This document shows, piece after piece, positions 19,369-28,968 of a DNA stretch of 64,000 nt; the first letter of the stretch is position 1; each line of letters opens with the position of its first letter. The DNA is from Farysia itapuensis (taxonomy: Eukaryota; Basidiomycota; Ustilaginomycetes; Ustilaginales; Ustilaginaceae). Where the stretch lies: the NCBI GenBank assembly GCA_023212645.1, contig JALBYC010000006.1:434001-498000 (forward strand), written 5' to 3'. The notes under the pieces are model-generated. The model worked only from the letters and a program-made list of their open reading frames with translations. It had not been told where the DNA came from and made no database searches. The position numbers and the translations under genes were made by a program.

Positions 19369-21516
19369 TTAAAATTCGAAGCCTTGAGCGTGGAACTGCT
19401 GCAGATCGCTGCCGACGTGAGCTTTCTGTGCGAGATCCATCCTGTCCATACAGAGGAATATGCGACGGAGGGTAGACCAGAGGTTGTGAGATTCGCCTGC
19501 TTCGGCAAGAGGTGTGGGTGCCGGTTGTTCGCCCTCGGGGACATCTGGCAGAGTGTGTTGTTGCTGCAAGCTGAGTGCTGCCAAGAGGTGCTCTGCGGCT
19601 TCATGGTGAGCGCCGAGATTCAAACACGACACGGACAGATTGTAGATAGCGCGTGTAAATGTCGGACGGAGCTCGAGCGCCTTGTGGTAGGCGGAGATGG
19701 CTTCTTCCGGTTTGCCACCGTTGGCTAGCGTTGCGCCGAGACGATTCCAGAGCAAGAAATCGTTCGGTCTCGCGCTAAGTGCGGCGTTGAAGCAGTCCTG
19801 TGCCTGTTCATACGACGACTGGGAATAGAACAACACACCAAGCCCGACTTGCACTTCTGGGTCGATCTGACCGGCACCATTGCCTTGCCGCGCAGCTTGG
19901 AGGAACAAGTCCGTGACGCGGTTCAAGCTGGCCCAAGGATTGCCAAGCGTGCCCTCGATGGGATCGCGATCGCCGGAAATTTCCGCCGCCAGTGGTCCAG
20001 GCTTGAGGTGCGGGTATGCGCGCGAGATGTAGCGCTCCAAAGTCTGGTGAGCGGCAGTGTCATAGCCCTCGTTGGTATAGGAAATGGCCAGAGACATGTA
20101 TGCTTCCAAATTGTTCTCATCGATCTTGATGGCTTCCTCAAGCGCCCGAATGGCCTGTCCTTCTTTCTCATTCATGGCCTGACATTCGCCGAGTCGACGC
20201 CAAGCCTCGGATCGCTCCCGACGCGAGCGGTCCACTTCGCCGCGTTCAACTTCGCCACCCGTCCCTCCCTGTGTATCTCGCTGAGTGGCAGCTTCAAACA
20301 GCAGGGCAGCGTCGGAGAGGTTGCCGCCGTTGGCAAGCAACCTGAGTCCCTCCGACAATGGATCGGGATGGTTCTGGAATGCATTTTGCTGGCTGAGACG
20401 GTACTGTCCCAGGCGGGGGTAACCATCGGGACCTACAGCGCCAAAACCGTCGAGAAGAGCATCCTCGCTGCCGTCCAAAGCGCCAAGTTCGTCCAACCCC
20501 TGACGACCAGATCCAAGACCACCGGAAGGGTGGGAATATCCAAATTCGTCATCCTCGGTGCGAGATCGTAGAAGGTCTTCTTCCCATTTGGCCAGCTCGG
20601 CGTCTGCAGCAGAAGGTGGATGCCCATTGCGCGCGTTCATGGAGCGCCAGAGATCCTCAAAGCGCGAATTCGCCTGCTCGCCATCGGCAGTAAGCTCCTG
20701 CTCAATCGCGTCGAGCTCGCGGCGAATAGAGTCGGCCTGTTCTGCTTCCGAAGGTAGAGCATCGGCAGTTTGAGCGTCACTAGCTTTGCCTTTGCCCTTC
20801 GACTCGGCTTCAGCCTGCTCCACGTCTAGCTTCTTAAACTGCTCTTCCCATTTCGCGTCGTCCAGCTCCACAAACCGAGAAGATTGGGCTTGCGGCTGCT
20901 GTTGCGTTGGGGGCATCATGGACATGCTGCCCATGCCCATCCCGCTCATTCCACCCATCATACCGCCCATACCTCCATACATGCCGGTACTGTTCATCAT
21001 CTCGCGACGAGGAGCGTAGGCGGAAGCACCGGGAGAGTCCTCGCGAAGCTGCTGTTGCTGTGGGCCGCCGAATTGTTGAGCCCACGCCGAGTTGGGCTGC
21101 TGCTGATGGTGATGCGATCTCGAGGAGCCACTGCGAGCAAAAGCAGCTTCCATGTCTGCGCCGTTTGCTCCGCTGGATCTGGGCATCTGGCTTGCCCAGT
21201 TTGCACCGGCGTTGCCTGCTGGTCGTTGCAGACCGGACATGTTTAGCTCGTTGCGCATTGCATGCATGTCAAAGGCAGCAGATGCCGAACCAGGCATAGC
21301 GCCTTGCTGCTGCTGGCGGAAGAAGGCCTCAGCGTCGGCGTTCGCAGATGGCTGGACCGATTGCCGCATACCAGAGGGACCCATCTGTGGCTGTCCACCA
21401 AAAGTACGGTCGCCATGCTGCAGCGAACGGTCCTGCTGTGTATGCTTGAGGATCTGAGCCAGCCCATTGTTCGAAGTGGAGCACTCGGCTCCGTTGAGCA
21501 TGGACTGGAACGACAT
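19369..21516 (-). CDS. PEX5: Peroxisomal PTS1 import receptor Pex5
   Basis: Read from the ATG at 21516 (MSFQSMLNGAECSTSNN) it is 715 aa; the longer open frame to 21594 adds residues unlike the family. The conserved N-terminal Cys (in GAECST) is the one mono-ubiquitinated for receptor recycling. The disordered N-terminal half holds several WxxxF/Y-type motifs for Pex14/Pex13 (such as WAQQF and WEEQF) and a Met/Gly-rich run. The C-terminal half has the TPR array that binds the SKL tripeptide: AYMSLAISYTNEG, LGVLFYSQSSYEQA, LWNRLGATLANGGKPEEA and the AIYNLSVSCLNLGA helix are all typical. It carries matrix enzymes into peroxisomes. The gene is divergent from the histone chaperone gene with about 240 bp between starts. 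Confidence 0.95.
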   Translation of the reverse strand: MSFQSMLNGAECSTSNNGLAQILKHTQQDRSLQHGDRTFGGQPQMGPSGMRQSVQPSANADAEAFFRQQQQGAMPGSASAAFDMHAMRNELNMSGLQRPAGNAGANWASQMPRSSGANGADMEAAFARSGSSRSHHHQQQPNSAWAQQFGGPQQQQLREDSPGASAYAPRREMMNSTGMYGGMGGMMGGMSGMGMGSMSMMPPTQQQPQAQSSRFVELDDAKWEEQFKKLDVEQAEAESKGKGKASDAQTADALPSEAEQADSIRRELDAIEQELTADGEQANSRFEDLWRSMNARNGHPPSAADAELAKWEEDLLRSRTEDDEFGYSHPSGGLGSGRQGLDELGALDGSEDALLDGFGAVGPDGYPRLGQYRLSQQNAFQNHPDPLSEGLRLLANGGNLSDAALLFEAATQRDTQGGTGGEVERGEVDRSRRERSEAWRRLGECQAMNEKEGQAIRALEEAIKIDENNLEAYMSLAISYTNEGYDTAAHQTLERYISRAYPHLKPGPLAAEISGDRDPIEGTLGNPWASLNRVTDLFLQAARQGNGAGQIDPEVQVGLGVLFYSQSSYEQAQDCFNAALSARPNDFLLWNRLGATLANGGKPEEAISAYHKALELRPTFTRAIYNLSVSCLNLGAHHEAAEHLLAALSLQQQHTLPDVPEGEQPAPTPLAEAGESHNLWSTLRRIFLCMDRMDLAQKAHVGSDLQQFHAQGFEF

Positions 21517-21758
21517 GTTGGACGAGTGGCAACGGTCACGGAGATGAGATGAGAAAGTGTGAGTGTTCGGGCTGAGAATGACAGCTACCGGCATTCACAA
21601 CTCGGCCTTTTCCGACCAACTCAGCCCGCAAGGCGCAAGCAGAGCGCTGCTTGACTCGGCCGGTTGAGAAAGTGTCAGCCTACGCGTCGCGCGAATTTGT
21701 TGTGTTGTTGGTGTAAAGTGCATTCGTGATTCCTTTTCTCTACCACTGTACACACGCC

Positions 21759-23081
21759 ATGACGCTCAACGAAGGCGCAGCTGTGCCTGCTCCGGACGTA
21801 CCTGCTGCGGATACGGCAGTCAACGAAGAGGAGACAGTAACGGTGCCAGCTCGACAGTTGGTCGATGAGTCGAAGCGCCATTTCGCGCTCAAGGAGTACA
21901 CTTCAGCCATGACCAAATTGGCTGATGCACTGGAAGAGCTGCGCGATACACACGGAGAGGATGCCGATCTGTTGGCACCTGTGCTCCACCTGTACGGACG
22001 CAGCTTGCTGGAAAACTTCATACTCAACTCGGCGGCACTGGGTGGCGGAGGTGGAACATCTGCTCCAGCGCCAAAGCCATCTAAAGCTTCCGGCTCCACC
22101 TCCTCCAAAGGTCCTGCAGCTGATCCTCGTTTCAGCTTCTCGGGTGACGCAGAAGACGATGATGACGAAGCGGATGCTCCAGCGGGTCAGGGTGAAGGCG
22201 AAGATGGCGAGGAAGAAGAGGACGATCTGCAAGTCGCCTTCACCGTGCTTGACCTTGCCCGGTTCATCTACGAGCGCATCTTATCTTCCGTCGCCGACAC
22301 TGCTGCAGCGCTGACCACACTAGACGAGCAGACATGGTCAGAGACGCGAGTCAAGGAGGAGCTGGCGCAAGTGATGAACGATCTCGGTGACGTAGGACTC
22401 GAAGGCGAAAACTTCCAGCAAAGTTCAGCTGACTACCGCTCTAGTCTTGATATCTTGCGTCCGCTGCTCAACGCACACTCACGTCGACTGGCCGACGCAC
22501 ATCTTCGACTGGGGCTTGCGCTTGAGTTCCACCCTGAGGTTGCGGAACGAGCTGCCGCGAAGCAACACGTCCAGGCCGCTTCGGATGTGCTAGGCACCCG
22601 CATCAAGGCGATCGAAGAGTTGATCAAGAACTCCTCCGACGACAAGAGCACTTCTTCAACCACTAATGGTAAAGCCAAGTCTATGGAAAAGGACGATCTG
22701 CTCGAGATGTCGGCTGACAGATTGAAGGATGAGCTGGCCGAGGTCGGTGCGATCAAGGGCGAATTGGACACCAAGCTGGAAGAGTATGACACAGATGCTG
22801 GTACAGCCAAGCTCAACGGCGAGCCCGACTTGGCAGCTGCACTGGGAGTTGGCGGCGCGGGCAACACGAAGGAAGCGCTCCAACAGGCTATCAAGGATGC
22901 GTTCCTGGGCGCGTCCGACGACTCTTCTGCCAATGCGCTGGGAGGTGCCAGCAGCAACAGCGGCCCTGTCAACGACTTGAGCAGCATGGTCAAACGCAAA
23001 AAGCAAGCAGCTCCCACAGAAGAAACACAAACACAGCAAGGCAGCGCCAGCAAAAAAGCACGCGTCGAAGACGAGGCCTAA
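21759..23081 (+). CDS. Histone H3/H4 chaperone of the NASP/Sim3/Hif1 family (SHNi-TPR)
   Basis: 440 aa from the ATG at 21759. TPR1 is visible at about 30-65 (ESKRHFALKEYTSAMTKLAD), then a strongly acidic insert (GEDGEEEEDDLQ) which breaks TPR2, the hallmark of NASP-type proteins, followed by AFTVLDLARFIYERIL. TPR3 and TPR4 follow (MNDLGDVGLEGENFQQSSADY; LADAHLRLGLALEF, the core of the SHNi-TPR signature). The C terminus has a coiled-coil segment and ends with a basic patch, KKARV, likely a nuclear signal. Members bind H3-H4 and deliver them for chromatin assembly; fission yeast Sim3 escorts CENP-A to centromeres. Which of these roles applies here cannot be told from sequence. Confidence 0.9.
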   Translation: MTLNEGAAVPAPDVPAADTAVNEEETVTVPARQLVDESKRHFALKEYTSAMTKLADALEELRDTHGEDADLLAPVLHLYGRSLLENFILNSAALGGGGGTSAPAPKPSKASGSTSSKGPAADPRFSFSGDAEDDDDEADAPAGQGEGEDGEEEEDDLQVAFTVLDLARFIYERILSSVADTAAALTTLDEQTWSETRVKEELAQVMNDLGDVGLEGENFQQSSADYRSSLDILRPLLNAHSRRLADAHLRLGLALEFHPEVAERAAAKQHVQAASDVLGTRIKAIEELIKNSSDDKSTSSTTNGKAKSMEKDDLLEMSADRLKDELAEVGAIKGELDTKLEEYDTDAGTAKLNGEPDLAAALGVGGAGNTKEALQQAIKDAFLGASDDSSANALGGASSNSGPVNDLSSMVKRKKQAAPTEETQTQQGSASKKARVEDEA

Positions 23082-23117
23082 ACAATTGGGACGAAATGCA
23101 ATGCAAGCGATAGTATG

Positions 23118-24824
23118 TTACAAGAGATGTGGCTGTAGATGATGCTTCCAGAAGCCAGCCGTGCCGTTGTTTGGCGCACGTGCGTCACTGGGCAGACCGA
23201 GGATTTGCGCAACGAGGTTGTACAGCTCCAGATTGCGGAAAGGCTGCATGTTGTGCGCGGTTGTCAAAGTTGTCGGCAATGGAGTAAACGAGGGGCCGCG
23301 AGCGACAAAGATGGCCTGCATCTCTGAGTATTTGTTGCTGTAGCCATGATTACCCTTTGGAGCATATACGCTATTTTCGAAGGATGCCAGCTCTGGATGA
23401 GTCGTAAAGCTCCATCCAAGATCGGGAATTGCCCAAAGATCAGCGATGCGGGAGGAACGATTGTAGTGGTATTCTTCCGGCAGCTCGTGCCTCAGATAGA
23501 CCGAAAAGACATGACCATACTTTTGAGCAGCGGCGAGCAATTTGACACGCGCCTGCTGGGTATACTGCTGCTTCTCTTCTTCGGTTGTCCCTTTGAAGCG
23601 TAGGCCAACGGATGGCCAACCATCCTGGGTGTCAATCTTGGCCAACAGACTCGGACCGAGCACGTCGTCGAGGAAAATGAGACGGTCGTTACTCGTCTCC
23701 GTCATCCCGTGGTCACTGACCACGACGACATCGACAATGGTACTCAAATTGCGTGCGTCCAGCTGTTGAACGAGCTTGGCAATGAAGGCATCAGTCCTTT
23801 TTACCGCCTCGTGTGCTTGAAGTGAGTCCGGACCGAAGGCGTGCGCTGCTTTGTCAATATCAGGCGCATAGGCGCACACCAGTTGCGGTCGCTTTTCTAG
23901 TCGCATATCAAGCCAAGTCATGATATGCGCAAGGCGTCCGTCCAGATCCCAATCGGGACCCTCGACATACTTTTGAAAGTACTTGGGGCGGTCCCCATCC
24001 AAAGTGCGCGGTGGACCTGGCCACATCAGGACAGCAGCATCGACACCAGCGCGCTCGGCACTCGCCCAGATGGGTGTGCCTCTCCACCAAGCCGGGTCCC
24101 ACGACTTGGCAGGGATAGTATAATAGAACTGTCGGCCACTTGATCCCGAAGGCGGCGGTTCTGAAGGCGCGCTGTGGAAGTCGTTAGCAACGATGCCGTG
24201 CGACTCGGCATGTAGGCCCGTCAGTAGCGACCAATGATTGGGAAAAGTGAGTGTGGGGAAGATGGGCTGCATCGATGCAGCTCTACGGCTCCCATGTCCG
24301 TGAACACCAGTACTAGACATGCCTAAGGCTTGCAGATTGGGCGTCAGACCCTCGTTCAAGTAAGCCGGTTTGGCTCCGTCAAGCGAGATCAGCAGCACGG
24401 TACGGCGAAAGTCGTGAGTACCATTGCTGAGCCTTGCTGCCCGGTCGAGTGAGCTAGCTTTGTGCATAGCGCTGGACGGGTGCTTCGAGCCAGGTGCATG
24501 ATGTGTCAAACTGTGCACCAGTGTTCTGGAGGCGACTGTCAGGATGAGCACAAGCAGAACGACTGCCACTATTAGCAATGCAAAGCGAGCAGGGTGGTAG
24601 AAGGGATGCGAAAACAGCAGACGATGCTTGTCTTGCAAGAAAGTGGCTCCTTCCGCGTTACGCTTGCGTCGTTGCTTGGATAGCGAGACTTCGAGCTTCT
24701 GTTCGTCTGGGTCTATGTCTGAGTTTGCTAGCAAGCCTTCTGTTTCTGGAGCATCGTGATCCGCATCATCATCGTCGTCCTTGATGCGCGCCATGGGTAT
24801 TGGTTCTTGCTCTACTTTTGACAT
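23118..24824 (-). CDS. Type II membrane nucleotide pyrophosphatase/phosphodiesterase (NPP family)
   Basis: 568 aa from the ATG at 24824; an in-frame ATG at 24947 would leave only about 40 bp to the divergent neighbour. A cytosolic acidic N terminus is followed by one membrane helix (about 81-99, FALLIVAVVLLVLILTVAS) and a lumenal catalytic domain of the alkaline phosphatase superfamily. Metal and nucleophile motifs are all present: LLISLDGAKPAYL, the nucleophile Thr in FPTLTFPNHWSLLTG, YAPDIDKAAHAFGP, VVVVSDHGM and PKGNHGYSN. Such enzymes (yeast Npp1/Npp2, human ENPP) split nucleoside triphosphates and phosphodiesters outside the cell or in the vacuole/ER lumen. Several N-glycosylation sequons occur. 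Convergent with the NASP gene, with 36 bp between stops. Confidence 0.92.
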   Translation of the reverse strand: MSKVEQEPIPMARIKDDDDDADHDAPETEGLLANSDIDPDEQKLEVSLSKQRRKRNAEGATFLQDKHRLLFSHPFYHPARFALLIVAVVLLVLILTVASRTLVHSLTHHAPGSKHPSSAMHKASSLDRAARLSNGTHDFRRTVLLISLDGAKPAYLNEGLTPNLQALGMSSTGVHGHGSRRAASMQPIFPTLTFPNHWSLLTGLHAESHGIVANDFHSAPSEPPPSGSSGRQFYYTIPAKSWDPAWWRGTPIWASAERAGVDAAVLMWPGPPRTLDGDRPKYFQKYVEGPDWDLDGRLAHIMTWLDMRLEKRPQLVCAYAPDIDKAAHAFGPDSLQAHEAVKRTDAFIAKLVQQLDARNLSTIVDVVVVSDHGMTETSNDRLIFLDDVLGPSLLAKIDTQDGWPSVGLRFKGTTEEEKQQYTQQARVKLLAAAQKYGHVFSVYLRHELPEEYHYNRSSRIADLWAIPDLGWSFTTHPELASFENSVYAPKGNHGYSNKYSEMQAIFVARGPSFTPLPTTLTTAHNMQPFRNLELYNLVAQILGLPSDARAPNNGTAGFWKHHLQPHLL

Positions 24825-24986
24825 CTGTGCTATGGTTCCAATGGCAAATCCATGGTACTGCGGTTTGGATCGCTTATATCGCTTACAGTTAGTGGAGGTC
24901 GTGCCGGCGGTAACATGCAGATGGTGCTCCAGATCTCGCTTATCCATGGCTCGTGCTGCGCAAAATCATCTTGATCATTGTCCACC

Positions 24987-25889
24987 ATGTCAGCCACCGA
25001 CGCTACTCCTAAGGCAACCTCTTCTGCCCCTGCAGCTGCTCCTTCTGGTCAGCAGCAGTCTGGTCAAGACTCTGAGCGAAAGGACTTTTGTGTCCACTGC
25101 GTTACTGGTTTCCGCATCCCCGGTGAGCCTAAGGGCAAGATCGAGAAGATCGGCGAGTTCGAAACCTATGTCGCCACTCCCTCACAGGGTGTCAAGGACT
25201 CTACTAAGGCCATCATCTACTTCTATGATGCTTTTGGGCTCAATTTGGCCAACAACAAGATCCTGCCCGATATGCTCGCCGATGCTTCCGGCTTGACGGT
25301 CTACGTGCCTGACGTTTTCAACGGTGGAGGTATCCGTGAGGAAACGCTGGGCGACGTTGTACCCAGTACGGCCGAAGAGGCAAAGAAGCAGTCCTACTGG
25401 GGCAAACTCAAAGTAGGGCTCGCCTTCGCAAGCGCCGCACCGTTCTTTATCAAGAACTTGCCTGGCGGCAAGGTGCCCAAGCTTGAAGCTTGGATCGATC
25501 AGCTCAAAAAGTCTCGAGGCCACACCCGTCTGGGCGGCACTGGCTACTGCTACGGAGGCAACTTGGTCCTCGCCCTCAATGCCACTTCGCATATCAATGT
25601 GTCCGTGGCGAACCACCCAAGCATGATTCAGAAAAGCCACATCGAGAAGCTGAGCAACCCAACGCTGTTCAATTGTGCAGAAGAAGACCAGATCTTCCCA
25701 ACCTCGTTCGCCAACCAATGCGAAAAGGCCCTGGACGCCAGACAAGGAGCGCCCGTTCATGTCTTCAAACACTACCCCAACACGGTCCACGGCTTCGCTG
25801 CTCGACCCAACTTTGGCGACAAGCTAGTCAAGCAAGCGTTCGAGCAGGCCATCACCTCCGCCGTGGACTTCTGGAAAGCTCATCTCTGA
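24987..25889 (+). CDS. Dienelactone hydrolase family protein
   Basis: 300 aa from an ATG in the context CCACCATG. After a disordered Ala/Ser/Gln start comes a compact alpha/beta hydrolase. The nucleophile elbow is GTGYCYGGN with a Cys nucleophile, as in carboxymethylenebutenolidase; the acid is in the CAEEDQIFP strand and the His in NTVHGFAARP, completing a Cys-Asp-His triad. The oxyanion region IIYFYDAFGLNL is also typical of the fungal subfamily (yeast Aim2-like). The native substrate of the fungal proteins is not known. No signal peptide, so cytosolic. Divergent from the NPP gene with about 160 bp between starts. Confidence 0.9.
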   Translation: MSATDATPKATSSAPAAAPSGQQQSGQDSERKDFCVHCVTGFRIPGEPKGKIEKIGEFETYVATPSQGVKDSTKAIIYFYDAFGLNLANNKILPDMLADASGLTVYVPDVFNGGGIREETLGDVVPSTAEEAKKQSYWGKLKVGLAFASAAPFFIKNLPGGKVPKLEAWIDQLKKSRGHTRLGGTGYCYGGNLVLALNATSHINVSVANHPSMIQKSHIEKLSNPTLFNCAEEDQIFPTSFANQCEKALDARQGAPVHVFKHYPNTVHGFAARPNFGDKLVKQAFEQAITSAVDFWKAHL

Positions 25890-26014
25890 TCCTTATTGTT
25901 GTTCAAAGTCTCGGTGTAGTGCTACTGTTTTGTGTTGTATACCGATACCATAGCTGACTCATGTTTGCTTATCTGAATGGGAACACAGTGTTTCGCCAAA
26001 GGGGATGTGTTTTG

Positions 26015-26692
26015 CTAACCGAGTGAACGTGGACGGACAATATTGATGCCAGTGTCTCTGGCAAATTGCTCAAATTTGTCCACGAGTCTGAGAGCACTAC
26101 TGGACTGCTCCGCTGTCAGTCGAAACACTTGCGGCTCGTGTCCAGGCGGAGGCGGATGTACGTGTCCAAGCAGCTGCAACTTTGCCTTGAGTATGATTGT
26201 CGCAAGCGAAGCCGTGCCTCGCTTGGTGCTCATGTCTGTTGCAACCGAAGCAGCGTGTTGACTCTCGGTACGGAGTCGAATCTCTTCCAGGTCAGCATAC
26301 TGACCACGCTCTTCCAATAGCGTCTTTAATTCTCGGTCGCCAGCCGCACCCTCTTGCAGTGCTTCGTGGCCTTTGTTCTGCAGCCAGATCACAAAGTTCG
26401 GACTACGCAGAGAAAGCAGACCGTCCTGTGTGATTAGCTTCCGCAGTCCACCGGCTTCAGCTAGAGCGGCTTTAGGTCGGAACTTGTCAAGGCGTGTTCG
26501 CATTGACTGCTTGTTGGTCCAGAGAGGCATGGGACGCACTCTCTTTCCTGATCGCGACGACGAGGTAGCAACTGCCTCGCTATCGCTTTCGTCGCTACTG
26601 CTATCGCTTGACCAATCGAACCGACCTAATCCAGAAGCGTTGCAGATAGCAACTACCACCAAAATCGTAAAGACAAACAAAGTCGGCCGCAT
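26015..26692 (-). CDS. Secreted protein of unknown function (candidate effector), intronless
   Basis: 225 aa with a clear signal peptide (MRPTLFVFTILVVVAICNAS, cut near residue 20). The mature part starts with a Ser/Asp/Glu-rich stretch, then a basic region, and is otherwise helical and hydrophilic; it contains no Cys after the signal peptide. No known domain is recognised. The segment DGLLSLRSPNFVIWL recalls the IPLRNPNSNWLL motif shared by the four paralogues downstream, but this likeness is weak and only suggestive. A TATAAA stands 62 bases before the ATG. It is the first gene of the secreted-protein island at 26-34.5 kb, which makes a host-interaction role plausible by position alone. Confidence 0.75.
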   Translation of the reverse strand: MRPTLFVFTILVVVAICNASGLGRFDWSSDSSSDESDSEAVATSSSRSGKRVRPMPLWTNKQSMRTRLDKFRPKAALAEAGGLRKLITQDGLLSLRSPNFVIWLQNKGHEALQEGAAGDRELKTLLEERGQYADLEEIRLRTESQHAASVATDMSTKRGTASLATIILKAKLQLLGHVHPPPPGHEPQVFRLTAEQSSSALRLVDKFEQFARDTGINIVRPRSLG

Positions 26693-26753
26693 CTAGGGTT
26701 TTGTCGGTGGTATGAATGAGAATAAGGAAAGGAACATCTCGCGAGAGCTATGC

Positions 26754-26759
26754 TTTATA
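26754..26759 (-). promoter_or_regulatory. TATA box of the 225-aa secreted protein gene
   Basis: Minus-strand TATAAA, 62 bases upstream of the ATG at 26692. Confidence 0.45.
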
Positions 26760-27074
26760 CCGCTTCAATCTCTTCAAAGAGGCTTCTCTCTCAAATGAAG
26801 TTGTTTGGGACAATCTTTGAGACCAGTGGTGACGTCGTCGGTTGCTGGAAAGATACCCTTTGTGCGGGTAGCAAGGTTATCCTACCATTATATAGCTATT
26901 TCGGACAAACACTGCGCTTTGCCATTTTCCCGTCTTCATGAGGGGGCAGCACAGAAGAGCCGGATCGTAACACGATTGTGCACCAGCTTCACAGTCCGGT
27001 TTACGACAGACTGAGACATGAGGTCAGTCATCTATCTTTGTTACTTTAGTAAAGAGGGCAATGAAGGAGCAGGA
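26760..27074. other. Intergenic region in the secreted-protein island
   Basis: Holds the upstream promoter of the 225-aa gene and the 3' end of the 417-aa gene. No coding signal was seen. Confidence 0.35.
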
Positions 27075-28328
27075 TTAAGAGGGCAGCCGAATCGGACTCC
27101 AATTCCTCGAGATAAGCCCGAGGAAGTTGTTGAAATCATGAGCATACCAAAAGATCAGATTGTAAGCTACCCGTTGCTGCAATTTTTCAGGTGCAGCATA
27201 GATCACAAGTTTCTTCTGCTCCATGTCGTTTTTGAGAGGAATGAGCTTCAAGAGAAAGTCATCGTGCGCCTGAGCCCAGCTGTTGTAGCGCTTGTAATGG
27301 TCTATTTTCTGGGCAATGTGTCGATATGCTGACCGCAAGACCCAATCTCGAAACATTTCTGGCTCGGAAAGTACAAGCTCGTCTTTCATCATGACGTGCG
27401 TCCTGAGCATTTGGACACTATTTCTGAAAGACTTGAGGAGGGCAGAAGTCTGGGGAGCGTCAAGTTTACTTGACTCCGGCAACGCAAAGTGAGGTCCTGG
27501 CTCAGTTGGTGCACCCAATGTCAGCCAGCGAATCCAAAGCTGCCGTGCATCGATATTGAACGCATGCCGTGATGTTGATGGCGAGTCCCTCATAATTGAA
27601 CCTGCGCGCTGACCTGCGCTGTGACCAAAGGTGATCGTGAAGCCTCGTACTCCTTCTGCAGGCCTTACTTCTGCTGCTTTTGCCGCCGATGCGTCAGCAT
27701 TCAAATTCCACAGACTAGAGCTAGGAGCGTGGCCTGAAGTGCCTCGATCGGTGGGCAAGATTGGCATGTGCACCCCTGGCAGATCGTCCAAACCTTCATA
27801 GATGTCCTGGTCGCTGTGAGCCAGCTGCATGTCTTCTGGTTCTTGTGCACCGGCCTGTGCTCGGTTTTCTTGCCACCCTGGGCCCACCGGATGTTGTTGT
27901 AAGGCGGAAATGGGGTTGTGCCATTGAGGCACTTGACCATTTACGGAAGGGATGTGATGGCCGCTCGGCAAAACATCCCATGTTACTGCTGGGGCTAGCT
28001 CGCGGACTCCAAATGAATCTCCTTGAGCCTGTTCATCAGGTGTTATTGGAAAAGGTTGCGTCACTTGATGGTTATAAATTGCCTGACTGGTCCCGGAGAC
28101 CATCCTGTGGATCTTCTCCCACGGCAGATCCATGTCAATCCCGTGGTTTGGCGTGCTGGTTTGCCTCTGCCTTTCCGTGGCAAAGCCAGAAGTCATTTGT
28201 CCCGCAAAACCAGTATTACCGAGCTGGTTACTCGAGCCACCAAACTCCCACATGCCGTACACCTCGTTCATCTGCCAAACAAGCAGCGCGATGTAAACCA
28301 TCGGGAGCATTTTGCGGATGTTGTACAT
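27075..28328 (-). CDS. Secreted protein of unknown function (candidate effector), 417 aa, intronless
   Basis: A signal peptide covers about residues 8-25 (MLPMVYIALLVWQMNEVYG). The N-terminal half is low in order and rich in Gly, Gln, Pro and His. The C-terminal third (about 290-410) is helical, basic and aromatic (FRDWVLRSAYRHIAQKIDHY; then RVAYNLIFWYAHDF), suggesting a folded domain. The mature protein appears free of Cys. No domain is recognised. A TATAAA lies 47 bases upstream of the ATG. It is in the same orientation as the 225-aa secreted protein and next to the A-D paralogue array, so it is grouped with the island. Confidence 0.75.
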   Translation of the reverse strand: MYNIRKMLPMVYIALLVWQMNEVYGMWEFGGSSNQLGNTGFAGQMTSGFATERQRQTSTPNHGIDMDLPWEKIHRMVSGTSQAIYNHQVTQPFPITPDEQAQGDSFGVRELAPAVTWDVLPSGHHIPSVNGQVPQWHNPISALQQHPVGPGWQENRAQAGAQEPEDMQLAHSDQDIYEGLDDLPGVHMPILPTDRGTSGHAPSSSLWNLNADASAAKAAEVRPAEGVRGFTITFGHSAGQRAGSIMRDSPSTSRHAFNIDARQLWIRWLTLGAPTEPGPHFALPESSKLDAPQTSALLKSFRNSVQMLRTHVMMKDELVLSEPEMFRDWVLRSAYRHIAQKIDHYKRYNSWAQAHDDFLLKLIPLKNDMEQKKLVIYAAPEKLQQRVAYNLIFWYAHDFNNFLGLISRNWSPIRLPS

Positions 28329-28374
28329 GGTGTTCTCCTGATACTACATGTCTCTCAAGAAACATTGCGGTTGC

Positions 28375-28380
28375 TTTATA
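28375..28380 (-). promoter_or_regulatory. TATA box of the 417-aa secreted protein gene
   Basis: Minus-strand TATAAA, 47 bases upstream of the ATG at 28328. Confidence 0.45.
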
Positions 28381-28968
28381 GCTGCATGCTCGCCTGTAAA
28401 TGCCAGGTATCAGATCATCAGACAGCAGAGCTCAAGAAGAGAACGAGAAGCCCCCACGTGCACATGTACAGAGCTGCTGTCCAGGCTGCACAAATTTGCG
28501 CCAAGACATTTGCCAGCAGATCTCAGTACAATTTTTAGCACCACCTTCGAGGAAGGAGCAGAAGCATCGGCGCCTTGTTCGAGGCCACATTCCCATCACG
28601 CTGTGTGGTGACAAAGTTGGCTTCAAGCCTCTTCTAGGATCGGCATGGCGGTAAAGATGACCAACGGCGCCATTACTGTTCATTGCATCCGATTCCAGCG
28701 AGCTGGCACTGACAGCGCTGAAACAAATTTGTCAGGACATTGAAAACGCGACTCTAAAAACAGACTATGCGCTTCAGATCTAATGATATGAAAGCGGACG
28801 TTGCTCTGTGTCTGACCGGCATTGCCACCGGCGTTGTTCATATGGCGGGTCCTGACGTCCTATCGATGTATGTCGTTGTTATGTGAGAGTGCTCAAAAGG
28901 AAAGCATGGCGCCACAGAGTCAATCCTAAGCCTCGTTCTCTCTCACCCACTCCGTGAAGCTCCGAAAG
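28381..28968. other. Divergent intergenic region upstream of paralogue A
   Basis: About 590 bp serving as shared upstream region of the 417-aa gene and paralogue A. No coding signal was recognised, and no TATA-like element was found at the position seen in paralogues B-D. Confidence 0.35.
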
